Shown here piece by piece: positions 45,530-55,092 of a DNA stretch of 64,000 nt (positions within the stretch are counted from its first letter, which is position 1; every line of letters begins with the position of its first letter). Location: NCBI GenBank assembly GCA_016710325.1, contig JADJXK010000001.1, forward strand, positions 248,001-312,000, read 5' to 3'. Position numbers and translations under genes: made by a program. The stretch is from Candidatus Leptofilum proximum. GTDB lineage: Bacteria; Chloroflexota; Anaerolineae; Promineifilales; Promineifilaceae. The notes below the pieces were generated by a model. It worked only from the letters and a program-made list of their open reading frames with translations. It made no database searches and was not told where the DNA came from.

Positions 45530-45657
45530 AAATCTGATTATTGGGGGCGCGTGTGGTTTTGCTAGAAACCGCAATGCGTGACCATGATAGCCTTCACGCA
45601 GCACGTTTCATAGGGGCTTGCTCAGGCGCAAGTATCGGATAAATTGGGCGTCAGTTG

Positions 45658-46332
45658 CTACTCCCTGAACGAGTAACCAACGCCGGGGATCGTTTCAATG
45701 ATGTCGGTTATATTTTCTTCAGAACTTATTTTGCTGCGCAGGCGGTAGACCAGCTGTTTGAGCATCGTTTTATCACCACCTTCATTGCCCCAAACGGCCG
45801 CTATCAACGCATCACTCGTCAACACCTGGCCCGCATGCAGCATCAACCGCTCCAACAGCCTGGCTTCCAGGGGAGTCAGGCGGATAGGCTCGTCGTTCAA
45901 CCGCTGCATCTCGTTGCGCGAGCGGTCAAAGGTAAGCCCGGCCACTTGCAGCACATTGGCTGTTTCGCTGATGCCCGCTCGACGCGAAACAGCCTTGATT
46001 CGCGCCACCAGCTGCGTCGGGCTGAACGGCTTGATCACATAATCGTCTGCGCCATATTCCAGCCCTTTCACCACCGCCTCATCGCTGCTGCGCACGCTTA
46101 AAATAATGATCGGCGTTTGCGATTGGCTGCGGATCTGTCGGCAAACGGCCAGCCCGTCCAGCTTGGGCAGGTTCAGATCCAGCACCATCAGGTCAGGATT
46201 TTCTGCCTCCCAAAGCTGGAGCGCCGCCAACCCGTCAAAAGCTGTCACCACTTCATAACCAGCCCGGCGCAGCGAAAAAGCCAGCACATCTGAAAGCGAA
46301 AGATCATCTTCAACGACCAGAATCTTCATCAA
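45658..46332 (-). CDS. OmpR/PhoB-family response regulator
   Basis: A 224-residue regulator. The receiver has the acidic pair EDD near residue 8, the phospho-acceptor Asp in LMVLDLNLPKLDGL, and Lys in YVIKPFSPTQLVARIKA. The C-terminal winged helix (about 125-224) contains RLTPLEARLLERLMLHAGQV and YRLRSKISSEENITDIIETI. It overlaps the histidine-kinase gene by 4 bp. With pst genes and PHO boxes next to it, PhoB (PhoP) is the natural assignment, inferred from context. Confidence 0.88.
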   Translation of the reverse strand: MMKILVVEDDLSLSDVLAFSLRRAGYEVVTAFDGLAALQLWEAENPDLMVLDLNLPKLDGLAVCRQIRSQSQTPIIILSVRSSDEAVVKGLEYGADDYVIKPFSPTQLVARIKAVSRRAGISETANVLQVAGLTFDRSRNEMQRLNDEPIRLTPLEARLLERLMLHAGQVLTSDALIAAVWGNEGGDKTMLKQLVYRLRSKISSEENITDIIETIPGVGYSFRE

Positions 46333-48413
46333 ACTCCGTCCTTCTGCCGAAACGGTATTTCAAACCAGAACAAAGAACCGCCGCGCGGCCGGTCGCTGAT
46401 CCCTACCTGCCCACCATGTGACTCGATGATCGTTTTGACCACGTACAGCCCCAGGCCAATGCCGTACTGCTCCTGGTCGCCGCTGCCCAGCCGCACAAAG
46501 CTGCGAAACAAATTGCCCCGTTCCGCTTGGGGAATGCCCGGCCCGCGATCACCCACCGCCACAAACAGCTTTTCATTGCGCTGTGCCAGTTGCAGCTCGA
46601 TGGGCTGACCAATCGGGCTGTATTTGCTGGCGTTGATGATGAGATTGACCATTACCTGGGTCAACCGCGCCGGGTCTCCCTCAATTTCTGGCAGATGGGG
46701 CGATTCGGCCAGTGACAGCGTCTGATTACGCCTTTCCAGCAGTGGCCGGGCGATGTTAATGCCATTTTCGATAGCTTCATGAATATGGAAGGCGCGAAAA
46801 CGCAGAGCAAACTGGCCCGCCTCAATGCTGCTGCTCTCCAGCAGGTTATCAATCAGGGTCTGCAGGTTTAACAAGCTGACGTGAGACGGCCGTAACAACT
46901 GCCTGACTTCATCCAGGGTGTAATTTTCTTGCTCCGCCAGCAGCAGTTCCAGGGAAGCAATCAGGGTGCTCAGCGGCGTGCGAAACTCGTGGGAAATGTT
47001 GGCCAGGAAGTAGGACCGCAGGCGGCGCACAGCCACCTCCTCCGTCACATCCCGGAAAACCAGGGCCACCTGAACCGTATCGCTGCCTGGGGGGATCAGC
47101 TGCGAATCGGTCATGGCCAGCACCACTTTTTTGCCGCTCTGGGTAAGCACCTCAATCTGCTTTTTCTGGCTGGCGTGCGGCATGAAGTCCAGAAAATCCC
47201 TCGCGCCATCTTCGCTGAGGGGAAAAAGCTCGTTGACGTGGCGTCCTTCTGCTTCGGCGGGTGTCCAACCCAAAATGCCATGAGCACCCTCACTCCAAAA
47301 GGTGACCTTGCCCTCTGCGTCGTAGGTCACCACGCCTTCCACCAGCGACTGCACCAGCGCATTCAGCCGCTCACCCACTTCCGATTTTTCCTGGAGGGCA
47401 CTGAGCATGGAAGCCTGGCTGCGGTGCAGGGCAGCGGCAAGCGTGCGGATTTCTACCGGGCTGGAAAAAAGGGGAATGGCAGCGACCAGGTTGCCCTGGC
47501 TGATTTTTTCGGCCGTGGCCGTGAGCTTTTGCAAGGGAGCGTTGACCTGCCGCACAAACCAGAAGCTCACCAGAAAGCCCAAGAAGGCAACGGTAAGCGT
47601 GCTGATGGCCATGATGGTAAAAGCCTGGTTCCCGGTAGTGACCAGGTCATTAACCTGCAAGGCCACTTCGGAAATGAGCGTGGTCTGGCCTGTTCCATCG
47701 GTCAGCGGCATGTAGGCAGTGTAGTACACATCGCTGCCCAGGCTGAGCACCTGGCCGTTATCTGGGGCGGTGGGCAGGGAGGAAACGGCCGTTACCGGGG
47801 CCATCGTCCCGGTGGTCGTAAAGTTACTGGACAACCGGCGACCGTCTACCTGCACAATGCTCTGCCGGGTGCCGGTGGCCGCCGAAAGGTATTGTAAAAG
47901 TCCATTCTCCAGCCAACGGCCGGCAACGGCCGTGCCCAACGGCCGTTCACTTTGCTGATCCATCACCACCTGCCGGGCCAGGATAGTGGGACGGCCGTCC
48001 AGCAGCGCCACACCCTCGCTTTCGGCCGCGGGGCAGCGGGTAAAACCGTTATTACCCGCCAACAGCGCACCATCCACCGTGCACAGCAGCAAAATGTCCA
48101 ACCCGCTCTGATTTTGGAAATCTTGTAGATAAAGTTGCAGCTCATCGGCTGTCTGGCTGCGGGTGAGCTGCTGGAGCGTGGGGCGCTCGCTAAACAGTAC
48201 CAGCTGGTCGTTCAACCGCTCCTGCTCGGCGGCCAGCAGCGATTGGGTGGCCACCTGGGCGCTGGCAACCTGGGACCACGCCTGGCGTTCCAGCTGGCTG
48301 CGCGTCAGCCAGTAGGCCGGTACACCAGCGCTCAGCGTGGTGAGGCCGATGAGAACCATAAACCCCAACAACAGCCGTACGGAGAAGCTGTTCAGCGAAA
48401 GGAACTCTTTCAT
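46329..48413 (-). CDS. Membrane sensor histidine kinase, PhoR-like
   Basis: A 694-residue kinase. An N-terminal helix (13-35) and a large extracytoplasmic sensor (about 36-250) precede a second helix, a HAMP linker (LTATAEKISQGNLVAAIPL), a PAS domain (VVTYDAEGKVTFWSEGAHGI), the phospho-acceptor NISHEFRTPLSTL, and the ATPase with N box VMVNLIINASKYSPIGQ, GDRGPGIP and GIGLGLYVVKTIIESHGG. ATG 48413 is used; a TTG start six codons upstream would overlap manA by 8 bp. The sensor is larger than that of E. coli PhoR, so it may read a periplasmic ligand directly. Confidence 0.88.
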   Translation of the reverse strand: MKEFLSLNSFSVRLLLGFMVLIGLTTLSAGVPAYWLTRSQLERQAWSQVASAQVATQSLLAAEQERLNDQLVLFSERPTLQQLTRSQTADELQLYLQDFQNQSGLDILLLCTVDGALLAGNNGFTRCPAAESEGVALLDGRPTILARQVVMDQQSERPLGTAVAGRWLENGLLQYLSAATGTRQSIVQVDGRRLSSNFTTTGTMAPVTAVSSLPTAPDNGQVLSLGSDVYYTAYMPLTDGTGQTTLISEVALQVNDLVTTGNQAFTIMAISTLTVAFLGFLVSFWFVRQVNAPLQKLTATAEKISQGNLVAAIPLFSSPVEIRTLAAALHRSQASMLSALQEKSEVGERLNALVQSLVEGVVTYDAEGKVTFWSEGAHGILGWTPAEAEGRHVNELFPLSEDGARDFLDFMPHASQKKQIEVLTQSGKKVVLAMTDSQLIPPGSDTVQVALVFRDVTEEVAVRRLRSYFLANISHEFRTPLSTLIASLELLLAEQENYTLDEVRQLLRPSHVSLLNLQTLIDNLLESSSIEAGQFALRFRAFHIHEAIENGINIARPLLERRNQTLSLAESPHLPEIEGDPARLTQVMVNLIINASKYSPIGQPIELQLAQRNEKLFVAVGDRGPGIPQAERGNLFRSFVRLGSGDQEQYGIGLGLYVVKTIIESHGGQVGISDRPRGGSLFWFEIPFRQKDGV

Positions 48414-48423
48414 CTTTCCCGGT

Positions 48424-49413
48424 TTAGGCAACGTAGCTGCGCAAGAGAGTGGCGGGGGAAACGGCCGTTACGGCAAAATCGCCCAACGCCGCAGGCAGCA
48501 GGCCAAAACGAACGGCCGATAACACCACATCGTTAATCTCAACAGTTCCCTCAATGGCGCCCCAAATTTCCAGCGTTTCCCCGGTGCAGCTTCCCCGGAA
48601 AACAGCCCCTTCAGCCATCTCGACACGCTCGGTTACAAAATAGTCGGTCCGGCACAAAAGGGAACGGCGAATGCCGTTTTCATCGGAAAGCTGTTCTGGG
48701 GGGCAGAGGGTCGGTGCAATTTGAGAGAAGTTGATGACGTCCAGCGCCTTATCCACGTGCAGCGGGCGGGGTTTGCCATCTGCCCCCACCCGCCCCCAGT
48801 CGTAAACGCGGTAGGTCGTGTTGGAGTTCTGCTGAATTTCGGCAATGAGCAGGCCGCCCATGATGGCATGGAGCGACCCGGCCGGAACACAGACATGGTC
48901 ACCCGCTTTAATATTGATTTTGTGGAGACAGGGTTTGAGGGTATTGGTGTTAATGGCTACGCGAAAATCCTCTCGACTGATGGGGCCTGTCAGCCCTAAA
49001 ATGATCTCGGCGCCTGGATCGGCATGAAGGATGGCCCACATTTCTGTTTTGCCCAGTTCGTTGCCTTCGTGGGTCAGGGCATAGGTGTCTTGCGGGTGCA
49101 CCTGAACCGACAGCGGCCGGTTGGCGTCTAGCAGCTTGATCAGCAGCGGGAATTTGCCCCGCTCCTGCGCCCAGGCGGAACGGCGGCCGATCAAATCCAG
49201 CCCCAGCTCCTGGTGCAGTTCGGTGAGGAGTTTGCCGGTGTAACGGCCGTTCACCACCCGCGTCGTGCCATCTTCATGCCCGGCAATCTCCCAACTCTCC
49301 GCGATGACACCATCTGCTGGTAGTTTACGGCCCAGCCTTTCCAGATTTCGCCCGCCCCAAATGTAATCTTTTAAAATCGGTTCAAAAAGCAAAGGGTACA
49401 GTGCCCGGCTCAT
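48424..49413 (-). CDS. manA: Mannose-6-phosphate isomerase, type I
   Basis: A 329-residue zinc enzyme interconverting mannose-6-phosphate and fructose-6-phosphate. Zinc ligands are in SVQVHPQDTYA, GKTEMWAIL and VPAGSLHAIMG, and EIQQNSNTTYRVYDWGR is a family mark. The ATG at 49413 follows GGAG; an upstream ATG at 49428 is also possible. It is the first gene of a manA-phoR-phoB transcript. Confidence 0.88.
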   Translation of the reverse strand: MSRALYPLLFEPILKDYIWGGRNLERLGRKLPADGVIAESWEIAGHEDGTTRVVNGRYTGKLLTELHQELGLDLIGRRSAWAQERGKFPLLIKLLDANRPLSVQVHPQDTYALTHEGNELGKTEMWAILHADPGAEIILGLTGPISREDFRVAINTNTLKPCLHKINIKAGDHVCVPAGSLHAIMGGLLIAEIQQNSNTTYRVYDWGRVGADGKPRPLHVDKALDVINFSQIAPTLCPPEQLSDENGIRRSLLCRTDYFVTERVEMAEGAVFRGSCTGETLEIWGAIEGTVEINDVVLSAVRFGLLPAALGDFAVTAVSPATLLRSYVA

Positions 49414-49533
49414 ACAAAGTTTCTCCATTTACGCGTTAACAAATCAATTCACCAAATCCTTTGGCGACGGTCCTATCTTACTATACAATTTTTTGCACTA
49501 CTATCATCTCACATTTTAAAGAAGGAGGAAGGA

Positions 49534-50697
49534 ATGGAACGAAGAGAGTTTTTAGGCATGGCTGCAAAAGGCGCTGCTGGTGCTGCGCTGCTCGGTATCG
49601 CCGGTTGTCAGACCGCGGAAACCCCGGCAGTTGTAGAACAGGCCCAAGAAACAGCCCAGGAAGTCCAGGATGTGATTTCCCAGGAATCAGGCTTCCCTGA
49701 AATCACCTGGGAAATGGCCACCAGCTGGCCGCTAGCCCTCGACACCATCTTTGGTGGCGCGGAAATTTTTGCCAACCGTCTGAGCCAGATCACAAACGGC
49801 AAGTTCACCATCCTCCCCCGGGCGGCAGGCGAACTGGCTGGCGGCACTGAAGTGCTCAACGTCGTAGAGTCTGGCGCTCTGCAGATCGGCCACACTGCCT
49901 CGTACTACTACACCGGCAAGAGTCCGGCAACCGCATTTGGCACGGCCCTGCCCTTTGGCCTGACGGCGCGCCAGCAAAACGCCTGGCTGTATGAAGGCGG
50001 CGGCCTCCAACTGCTGCAAGAGTTCTATGCCGAGCGTTTTAACGTCATTCAGTTCCCTGCGGGCAACACCGGGGCCCAAATGGGTGGTTGGTACAACAAG
50101 GAAATCAACACACCGCAAGATTTTGTGGGCTTAAAGATGCGTATTCCCGGTTTGGGTGGCCAGGTTTATGACAAGCTGGGAGCAACCGTGCAGGTTATCC
50201 CCGGCGGTGAAATTTTCCAGGCGCTGCAAACAGGGGCCATCGATGCCACCGAATGGGTTGGTCCGTACGATGACTACAAGCTGGGCTTCCATACCGTCAC
50301 CAAATATTACTACTATCCGGGCTGGTGGGAACCGGGACCGACCTTGGAAGTTCAGATTAACCTGAACGAGTACAACGCCCTGCCAGAGGAATACAAGGCA
50401 GCCATCCAGGCTGCGGCCGTAGAAGCCAACATGGGCATGCTGGCGCGTTATGATGTGAAGAACGTCGAGGCCCTGGCGCAAATTCGTTCCGAGGCCGAGA
50501 TTGAGTTACGGCCGTTCTCCGACGAAGTCCTCAGCGCCGCCCGTGATGCTTCCTTTGCACTCTACGATGAATTCAGCCAGCAAGACAGCGACTTTGCCGC
50601 CATCTTTACCCCATGGAACGACTTCCGGCTGAAAATCAGCGAGTGGCACAGCTTAAATGAACTGAACTACCTGAACTACATGAGCGCAAACGCTTAA
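49534..50697 (+). CDS. TRAP transporter substrate-binding lipoprotein, TakP-like
   Basis: A 387-residue DctP-family protein. RREFLGMAAKG (twin-Arg-like) and lipobox GIAGC at 25-29 suggest Tat export and lipidation. The mature part starts WEMATSWPLALDTIFGGAEI and has YNKEINTPQDFVGLKMRIPG and AIDATEWVGPYDDYKLGFH, close to alpha-keto-acid binders of the TakP group. The DctQ and DctM membrane subunits are not in the window, so it is an orphan receptor here. A good ribosome site (AAGGAGG) precedes it, and a terminator follows. Confidence 0.85.
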   Translation: MERREFLGMAAKGAAGAALLGIAGCQTAETPAVVEQAQETAQEVQDVISQESGFPEITWEMATSWPLALDTIFGGAEIFANRLSQITNGKFTILPRAAGELAGGTEVLNVVESGALQIGHTASYYYTGKSPATAFGTALPFGLTARQQNAWLYEGGGLQLLQEFYAERFNVIQFPAGNTGAQMGGWYNKEINTPQDFVGLKMRIPGLGGQVYDKLGATVQVIPGGEIFQALQTGAIDATEWVGPYDDYKLGFHTVTKYYYYPGWWEPGPTLEVQINLNEYNALPEEYKAAIQAAAVEANMGMLARYDVKNVEALAQIRSEAEIELRPFSDEVLSAARDASFALYDEFSQQDSDFAAIFTPWNDFRLKISEWHSLNELNYLNYMSANA

Positions 50698-50717
50698 TAA
50701 GCTGAAAAGAACCTGGC

Positions 50718-50762
50718 AAAAAAAAAGGGATGTGTTCGTATGTGGACACATCCCTTTTTTTT
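50718..50762. terminator. Intrinsic terminator after the TRAP gene
   Basis: A 9-bp perfect stem GGGATGTGT/ACACATCCC (50727-50754) is flanked by an A run before and a T run after, so it can work in both directions. Confidence 0.9.
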
Positions 50763-50841
50763 GCCCAATCTCCGCAACAACAGGCCTCTCATAAACGCCT
50801 TTCCCTTTCCTCTCTTCAACTTTCACCGGGTTCTTTCCACT

Positions 50842-50920
50842 CACAAACCCTACAGACTGCCTTCACAAAGTCCCCAGATTCTTGACTACAGTTTCCGTGT
50901 GAATTGGGCTGCCCGCTTGG
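50842..50920 (+). promoter_or_regulatory. Promoter-like repeat, copy 1
   Basis: TACAGA (50851), TTCACA (50862) and CCCAGA (50873) recur every 11 bp, followed by TACAGT (50887) as a possible -10. About 79 bp match copy 3 closely. It lies upstream of the DUF1566 lipoprotein gene. Confidence 0.6.
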
Positions 50921-50992
50921 GTGCCGCTAAATTTAAAGGAAATCACCCTTGATCGATGCCAAGAATTTTACATAACGAAGGAAGCAAAAGAA

Positions 50993-52771
50993 ATGCTCGC
51001 AAAAAAATTAGCTATTGCTGTTGTATTTATCTTCATCATGCTGAGTTTCGCACTGGCAGCCTGTCAGCCAGTCTCGACAGCGAGTGAATCTGAGAGTGGG
51101 GGTCAGCCGTCTGGTCAATCAGCCAACAACGGGCTTGCTCAAGTTGTCCCAACGGAACAAACCCACCAAGATATACCAACAACGAGCGAACAGAGCGGGG
51201 TGGAAAATCTGCCTGCCCCGGTCGTTGCAACCGGGATTGCCAACAATACAGCGTCGGCGACAGCAGCCGCGCCTGCTGCGCAGCTGTCCACTTCAGACAG
51301 CCAGGGCACAGCCGGTAGTTACACTATTGTTGATACTGGCCAGGCAATCTGCTACAGTGACCAGAATGCCATCTCCTGCCCGCAGGGCAGGACAGATTTT
51401 TACGGGCAAGATGCCCAATATGCTGGGAACCAACCAAGTTACAGTCTCAGCGCCGATGGTCTGACCGTTACCGACAACGTCACTGGCCTGACCTGGACAC
51501 AAAGCCCGGACCTCGATGGCAGCGCCAGCATCACCGTGGATGACAAACTGACCTTTGCCGAAGCGCAGGCTTATCCCGACATGCTCAACGCCATGAATTA
51601 CGGCGGCTACAGCGATTGGCGGCTGCCGTCTATCAAAGAACTGTACTCATTGATGGATTTTCGGGGGACCGACCCCAGCGGTTACGAGAGCGCCGACACG
51701 TCCGGGCTGACGCCCTTTATCGACACCACTTATTTTGACTTTAGCTATGGCGATACCGCTGCTGGTGAGCGCATGATTGATGCCCAGTTCTGGTCGAGCA
51801 ATACCTATCTTGGCGCCGTCTTTGGTGACCAGGCCTGCGCCTTCGGCCTGAATTTGGCCGACGGCCGTATCAAGTGCTATCCCTCCGGCACATCCGGCCC
51901 AATCACCAAACTGAACTACGCCTACTTTGTGCGCAGCAGCACCCCTTACGGAGTCAATATCTTCAGCAATAACGGCAATGGCACAATTACGGACAGCGCC
52001 ACCGGTTTGATGTGGTCGCAGGATGACAGCGGCACAGGCATGAACTGGCAAGAAGCCCTGGCCTGGGTGGCACAGAAGAACGACGAAAATTACCTCGGCT
52101 ACAGCGATTGGCGGCTGCCCAATGCTAAGGAGTTGCAGAGTGTTGTTGATTACGGCCGTTCGCCCGATACGACCAACTCGGCAGCCATTGACCCGGTGTT
52201 CAACACCACCCAGATCACCAATGAGGCGGGTCAGGTTGACTACCCCTACTTCTGGACAAGCACAACCCATACCAAGTTTAACGGCAGTGGTTCGGACGCT
52301 GTGTACATCGCGTTTGGCCGGGCGTTGGGCTATATGAACGGTTCCTGGATGGATGTTCACGGCGCGGGCGCGCAGCGCAGCGATCCAAAAGGCGACGCCC
52401 CCGCTGATTACCCCACCGGTCACGGCCCGCAGGGAGATGCTATCAGGATTTATAACTACGTGCGCCTGGTGCGGGGCGGCACGTCCGGTGATGTTTTCAC
52501 CGGTGGTGAAGTGGCGCCAGAAGCCAGTTCACCTGGTGGCAGCGGAGCTGGCGGATCGGGCGAACCTGATCAAGGCGGCCCGTTTGTCTCACTTCAACTG
52601 CCTCAAGAAGCGATTGACGCCTGTGTTGGTTTAACTGAGGGTGCGTCCTGCACCATGGAAGGGCCAAATGGTCCCGTAAATGGAACCTGTATGACCTTTC
52701 CCTCAGAGGAACTGGCCTGTGGACCCGCAGGTGGTCCAGGTGGCCCTCCCGGTGGCGCGCCACCTCCCTGA
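50993..52771 (+). CDS. DUF1566-domain lipoprotein
   Basis: A 592-residue exported protein. The lipoprotein signal ends FALAACQPV. A linker rich in Ser/Thr/Gln follows, then two DUF1566 (Lcl-like) modules: one with GLTWTQSP and GYSDWRLPSIKELYSLMDF, one with GLMWSQDDSGTGMNWQEALAW and GYSDWRLPNAKELQSVVDYG. The C-terminus is Gly/Pro-rich (low complexity). Four Cys near the end may pair. DUF1566 proteins are often surface-attached; function unknown. ATG 50993 follows GAAGGAAG. Confidence 0.82.
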   Translation: MLAKKLAIAVVFIFIMLSFALAACQPVSTASESESGGQPSGQSANNGLAQVVPTEQTHQDIPTTSEQSGVENLPAPVVATGIANNTASATAAAPAAQLSTSDSQGTAGSYTIVDTGQAICYSDQNAISCPQGRTDFYGQDAQYAGNQPSYSLSADGLTVTDNVTGLTWTQSPDLDGSASITVDDKLTFAEAQAYPDMLNAMNYGGYSDWRLPSIKELYSLMDFRGTDPSGYESADTSGLTPFIDTTYFDFSYGDTAAGERMIDAQFWSSNTYLGAVFGDQACAFGLNLADGRIKCYPSGTSGPITKLNYAYFVRSSTPYGVNIFSNNGNGTITDSATGLMWSQDDSGTGMNWQEALAWVAQKNDENYLGYSDWRLPNAKELQSVVDYGRSPDTTNSAAIDPVFNTTQITNEAGQVDYPYFWTSTTHTKFNGSGSDAVYIAFGRALGYMNGSWMDVHGAGAQRSDPKGDAPADYPTGHGPQGDAIRIYNYVRLVRGGTSGDVFTGGEVAPEASSPGGSGAGGSGEPDQGGPFVSLQLPQEAIDACVGLTEGASCTMEGPNGPVNGTCMTFPSEELACGPAGGPGGPPGGAPPP

Positions 52772-52874
52772 TGATGAATTGGGAGAGTGAGGGCAGTATA
52801 CTATCTGACGTTATAGCGTACATCGAAAAGCGAGGGCAGCAGCCAGAAATTACAATAATGGAGTAAAAAATGAC

Positions 52875-53369
52875 GTGAAAAAAGAAACACCGCTCTCAGT
52901 TGAACAAACACAGAAATGTCTACAATGTGGCGCTAAAGTTCCCCCAGGTGGGCAGTGCCGTGACCGTTTCGACTTATGCCTGGCGTATGAGTATGAAAAT
53001 CCAACCACCTTTGGTGCTGTGCATCACCTTACCGTTGCCTGCTATATGCTGCAACACAACGCCTACTCTCGAAATGTCTGGTTAGAAGCCCGAGAAATGG
53101 TTGCCCTATTCATTTATAAAGGAACGACACCGGCGGACGTGAGAAAGCGAAACCGCCAGAAACTTGACAGCGGGCAGCGCAGCTGGCGCATCACCAAAGG
53201 GGAAAAGCTATCAGAATTCGACACGATTGTCTGGTCTCACACCATAGCCGATGTGCGGCTGGACAATCCTGAAATATATTGTGCAGACATTAAACGCTGG
53301 GCAATCACTGTTTTAGAAGATACAGATGGCCTAGTAGCGAAATTAAGTTCCGACGAAAAACGGCTTTAG
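52875..53369 (+). CDS. DUF5946 family protein
   Basis: A 164-residue cytoplasmic protein. CLQCGAKVPPGGQCRDRFD has Cys residues that could bind metal, followed by FGAVHHLTVACYMLQHN, the conserved DUF5946 block. The start is GTG at 52875 with GGAG upstream. AT-richer than the window average and without the ACGGCCGT palindrome. Function unknown. Confidence 0.7.
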   Translation: MKKETPLSVEQTQKCLQCGAKVPPGGQCRDRFDLCLAYEYENPTTFGAVHHLTVACYMLQHNAYSRNVWLEAREMVALFIYKGTTPADVRKRNRQKLDSGQRSWRITKGEKLSEFDTIVWSHTIADVRLDNPEIYCADIKRWAITVLEDTDGLVAKLSSDEKRL

Positions 53370-53423
53370 CCGCACCCGCCTGATTGACTGACAAAACACT
53401 ATACAAATTTGGAGGTACTGAAC

Positions 53424-53810
53424 ATGCCAATAATCAAACATAATCCAAAGCAACTGTTTCCTCCGTACCGCAATTATAGCCATGCGGTCGAGGTAAATGG
53501 TGATTCACGCATCCTATTCATAAGTGGCCTTAACGGCTATTTATCAGATGGAAAAACAATGCCTGAATCGTTTGAAGAACAAGGCGAGATTATTTGGGGC
53601 CACATTGGGACAATTCTGAAATCAGCAGGGATGGGTTATGATAACATCGTTTCGTTAAGAACCTATTTGGCGAGTCCTGAGTATGATGAAGCGAACGTGC
53701 AGTTAAGAATTAAGTATCTGGGTGACAACGAACCCTCATCAACTGTGATTTGTTGCCAGCTATTAGAATCAAAATGGAAATTGGAAATAGAAGCTGTCGC
53801 CGCGATATAA
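53424..53810 (+). CDS. RidA-family protein
   Basis: A 128-residue protein of the YjgF/YER057c/RidA family: FISGLNGYLSDG, GHIGTILKSAGMGYDNIVSL and a C-terminal KLEIEAVAAI strand. The Arg expected for imine binding is in SLRTYLASPEY. ATG 53424 is near a GGAGG site. The residue usually at the active-site Arg of canonical RidA is not fully clear. A terminator follows. Confidence 0.8.
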   Translation: MPIIKHNPKQLFPPYRNYSHAVEVNGDSRILFISGLNGYLSDGKTMPESFEEQGEIIWGHIGTILKSAGMGYDNIVSLRTYLASPEYDEANVQLRIKYLGDNEPSSTVICCQLLESKWKLEIEAVAAI

Positions 53811-53837
53811 CAGAACAACCCAGCTTAGGTTAACTAT

Positions 53838-53882
53838 GACGTCTCCGGGCTGAATACAAGCCCCGGAGACGTCCGTGTTTTT
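53838..53882 (+). terminator. Intrinsic terminator after the RidA gene
   Basis: GACGTCTCCGGG-CT and AGCCCCGGAGACGTC (53838-53873) form a 14-bp stem (one unpaired base) followed by CGTGTTTTTT. Confidence 0.9.
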
Positions 53883-53901
53883 TAAGGAATTCCCCTTCTC
53901 T

Positions 53902-53937
53902 CTTCACAAAGTCTCCAGATTCTTGTCCATAGTTTCC
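53902..53937 (+). repeat. Promoter-like repeat, copy 2 (short)
   Basis: TTCACA (53903) and TCCAGA (53914) 11 bp apart, then CATAGT (53928). The 36-bp core matches copies 1 and 3, but the upstream TACAGA is missing and the next gene lies on the other strand, so this may be a remnant. Confidence 0.55.
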
Positions 53938-53977
53938 ATTCCGCTTAATGGAGTGGTTATGTGACATGTCCACCCTC

Positions 53978-54355
53978 TCAGCGCGCTGGGTCTTGCACTT
54001 TGCGCAACGCAGCGAACTTGAGCCAGCCCATAAAGAGAGCTAAGAGCGCACCGGCACAAAAAACAACACGAAGCCACGCCGGCGCCGCCATTGGGTTAAG
54101 CGCGGCAAGCAGCAACAAGACGATCGTCGTGCAACCGTCCATCACCATCATTACCTGCACTGCCGCGCGAGATTGACTTCGACCGGCTGCCCAATGTGAC
54201 AGAGCACTCACACCAAATAGCATCGCTATGCCGTAGATCGGGTACGTCGATTGAAGACCGACTGCATTCGCAAGCAGCGGTGCGACTGCAAGAACGCATA
54301 ACATGAGTACCAGGTTGACGATCGTGTCTATGTTCATGATGGAGCGTATGGACAT
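53978..54355 (-). CDS. Hypothetical membrane protein (four helices)
   Basis: A 125-residue protein I do not recognise. Four probable helices: IVNLVLMLCVLAVAPLLANA, YGIAMLFGVSALSHWAAG, VMMVMDGCTTIVLLLLAAL and VVFCAGALLALFMGWLKF. The start at 54355 follows AGAGG. Low-copy accessory gene in the palindrome-free patch. Confidence 0.6.
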   Translation of the reverse strand: MSIRSIMNIDTIVNLVLMLCVLAVAPLLANAVGLQSTYPIYGIAMLFGVSALSHWAAGRSQSRAAVQVMMVMDGCTTIVLLLLAALNPMAAPAWLRVVFCAGALLALFMGWLKFAALRKVQDPAR

Positions 54356-54484
54356 GGTGCTAAACCTCTTTGGCTCGATGACTGGCTCTTGCCATATAAC
54401 GTTTGCTTCACCTGCTGCGAGCAGAAGGGAGCTACCTGACTCGGGAAACCCATTTTCCTTACATCTTCCGTTACCACACCGGTG

Positions 54485-54856
54485 TCATTCGTTTTCTCGT
54501 CTCAGTGGACCGAAGAAGCCTATAATCCGCTGAATCTTTGCGCCATCGGCTGTAATGAACGCGAGATCCAACCCTTCCGGAAGAGTGGTGCCATCTGCAT
54601 TGACAACATGCCAGGCAAATCTAGCAAGGTTATGATGAACATCTACTTGACTGGTACGCAAGACTTTGGCACCGGGTCTTCTTGACTGCACCATAGCGAT
54701 ATGAGCCAGCAACTCGTCAACACTTTCAGTATGGACAGTCGGATCCGTGTAGGTGGCGTCCTTTGCCCATATCGAAGAAAGAAGCTCAGCACGGCGAGCG
54801 GCACTAGGTTCTGTCCATACCTGACAGTATTGGTCAATCAATAAAGGTATATTCAC
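54485..54856 (-). CDS. SnoaL/NTF2-like protein
   Basis: A 123-residue small alpha-beta barrel protein. IDQYCQVWTEPSAARRAELL, WAKDATYTDPT and FAWHVVNADGTTLPEGLD are typical of the SnoaL-like/NTF2 superfamily. The GTG start at 54856 follows AGGAG. Function unspecified; such proteins bind or isomerise small ligands. Confidence 0.72.
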   Translation of the reverse strand: MNIPLLIDQYCQVWTEPSAARRAELLSSIWAKDATYTDPTVHTESVDELLAHIAMVQSRRPGAKVLRTSQVDVHHNLARFAWHVVNADGTTLPEGLDLAFITADGAKIQRIIGFFGPLRRENE

Positions 54857-55092
54857 GGGTAGTATTGCTCCTAAATTATGCCTCTTGTATGCAGTTATCT
54901 GCCTAACGAAATAAGCGTTTCATGCGGCGCAGTCAAAAACCATCTTCGATAATCAGCAGGTCAGCCGCCGCATAAACGTTGTTGAACTAAGCCGACAGTA
55001 TAGCCAGGAGCTTTAATGCGAGTCAAATCATCAATGTACCTGAGCCAGAAAGCCCTACCAGTTCGCCAGTACATCGTTTCACGCTATTAACT
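54857..55092. other. Intergenic region, no gene seen
   Basis: About 240 bp between the divergent genes, without a supportable frame. Promoter-like repeat copy 3 lies at its right end. Confidence 0.5.
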
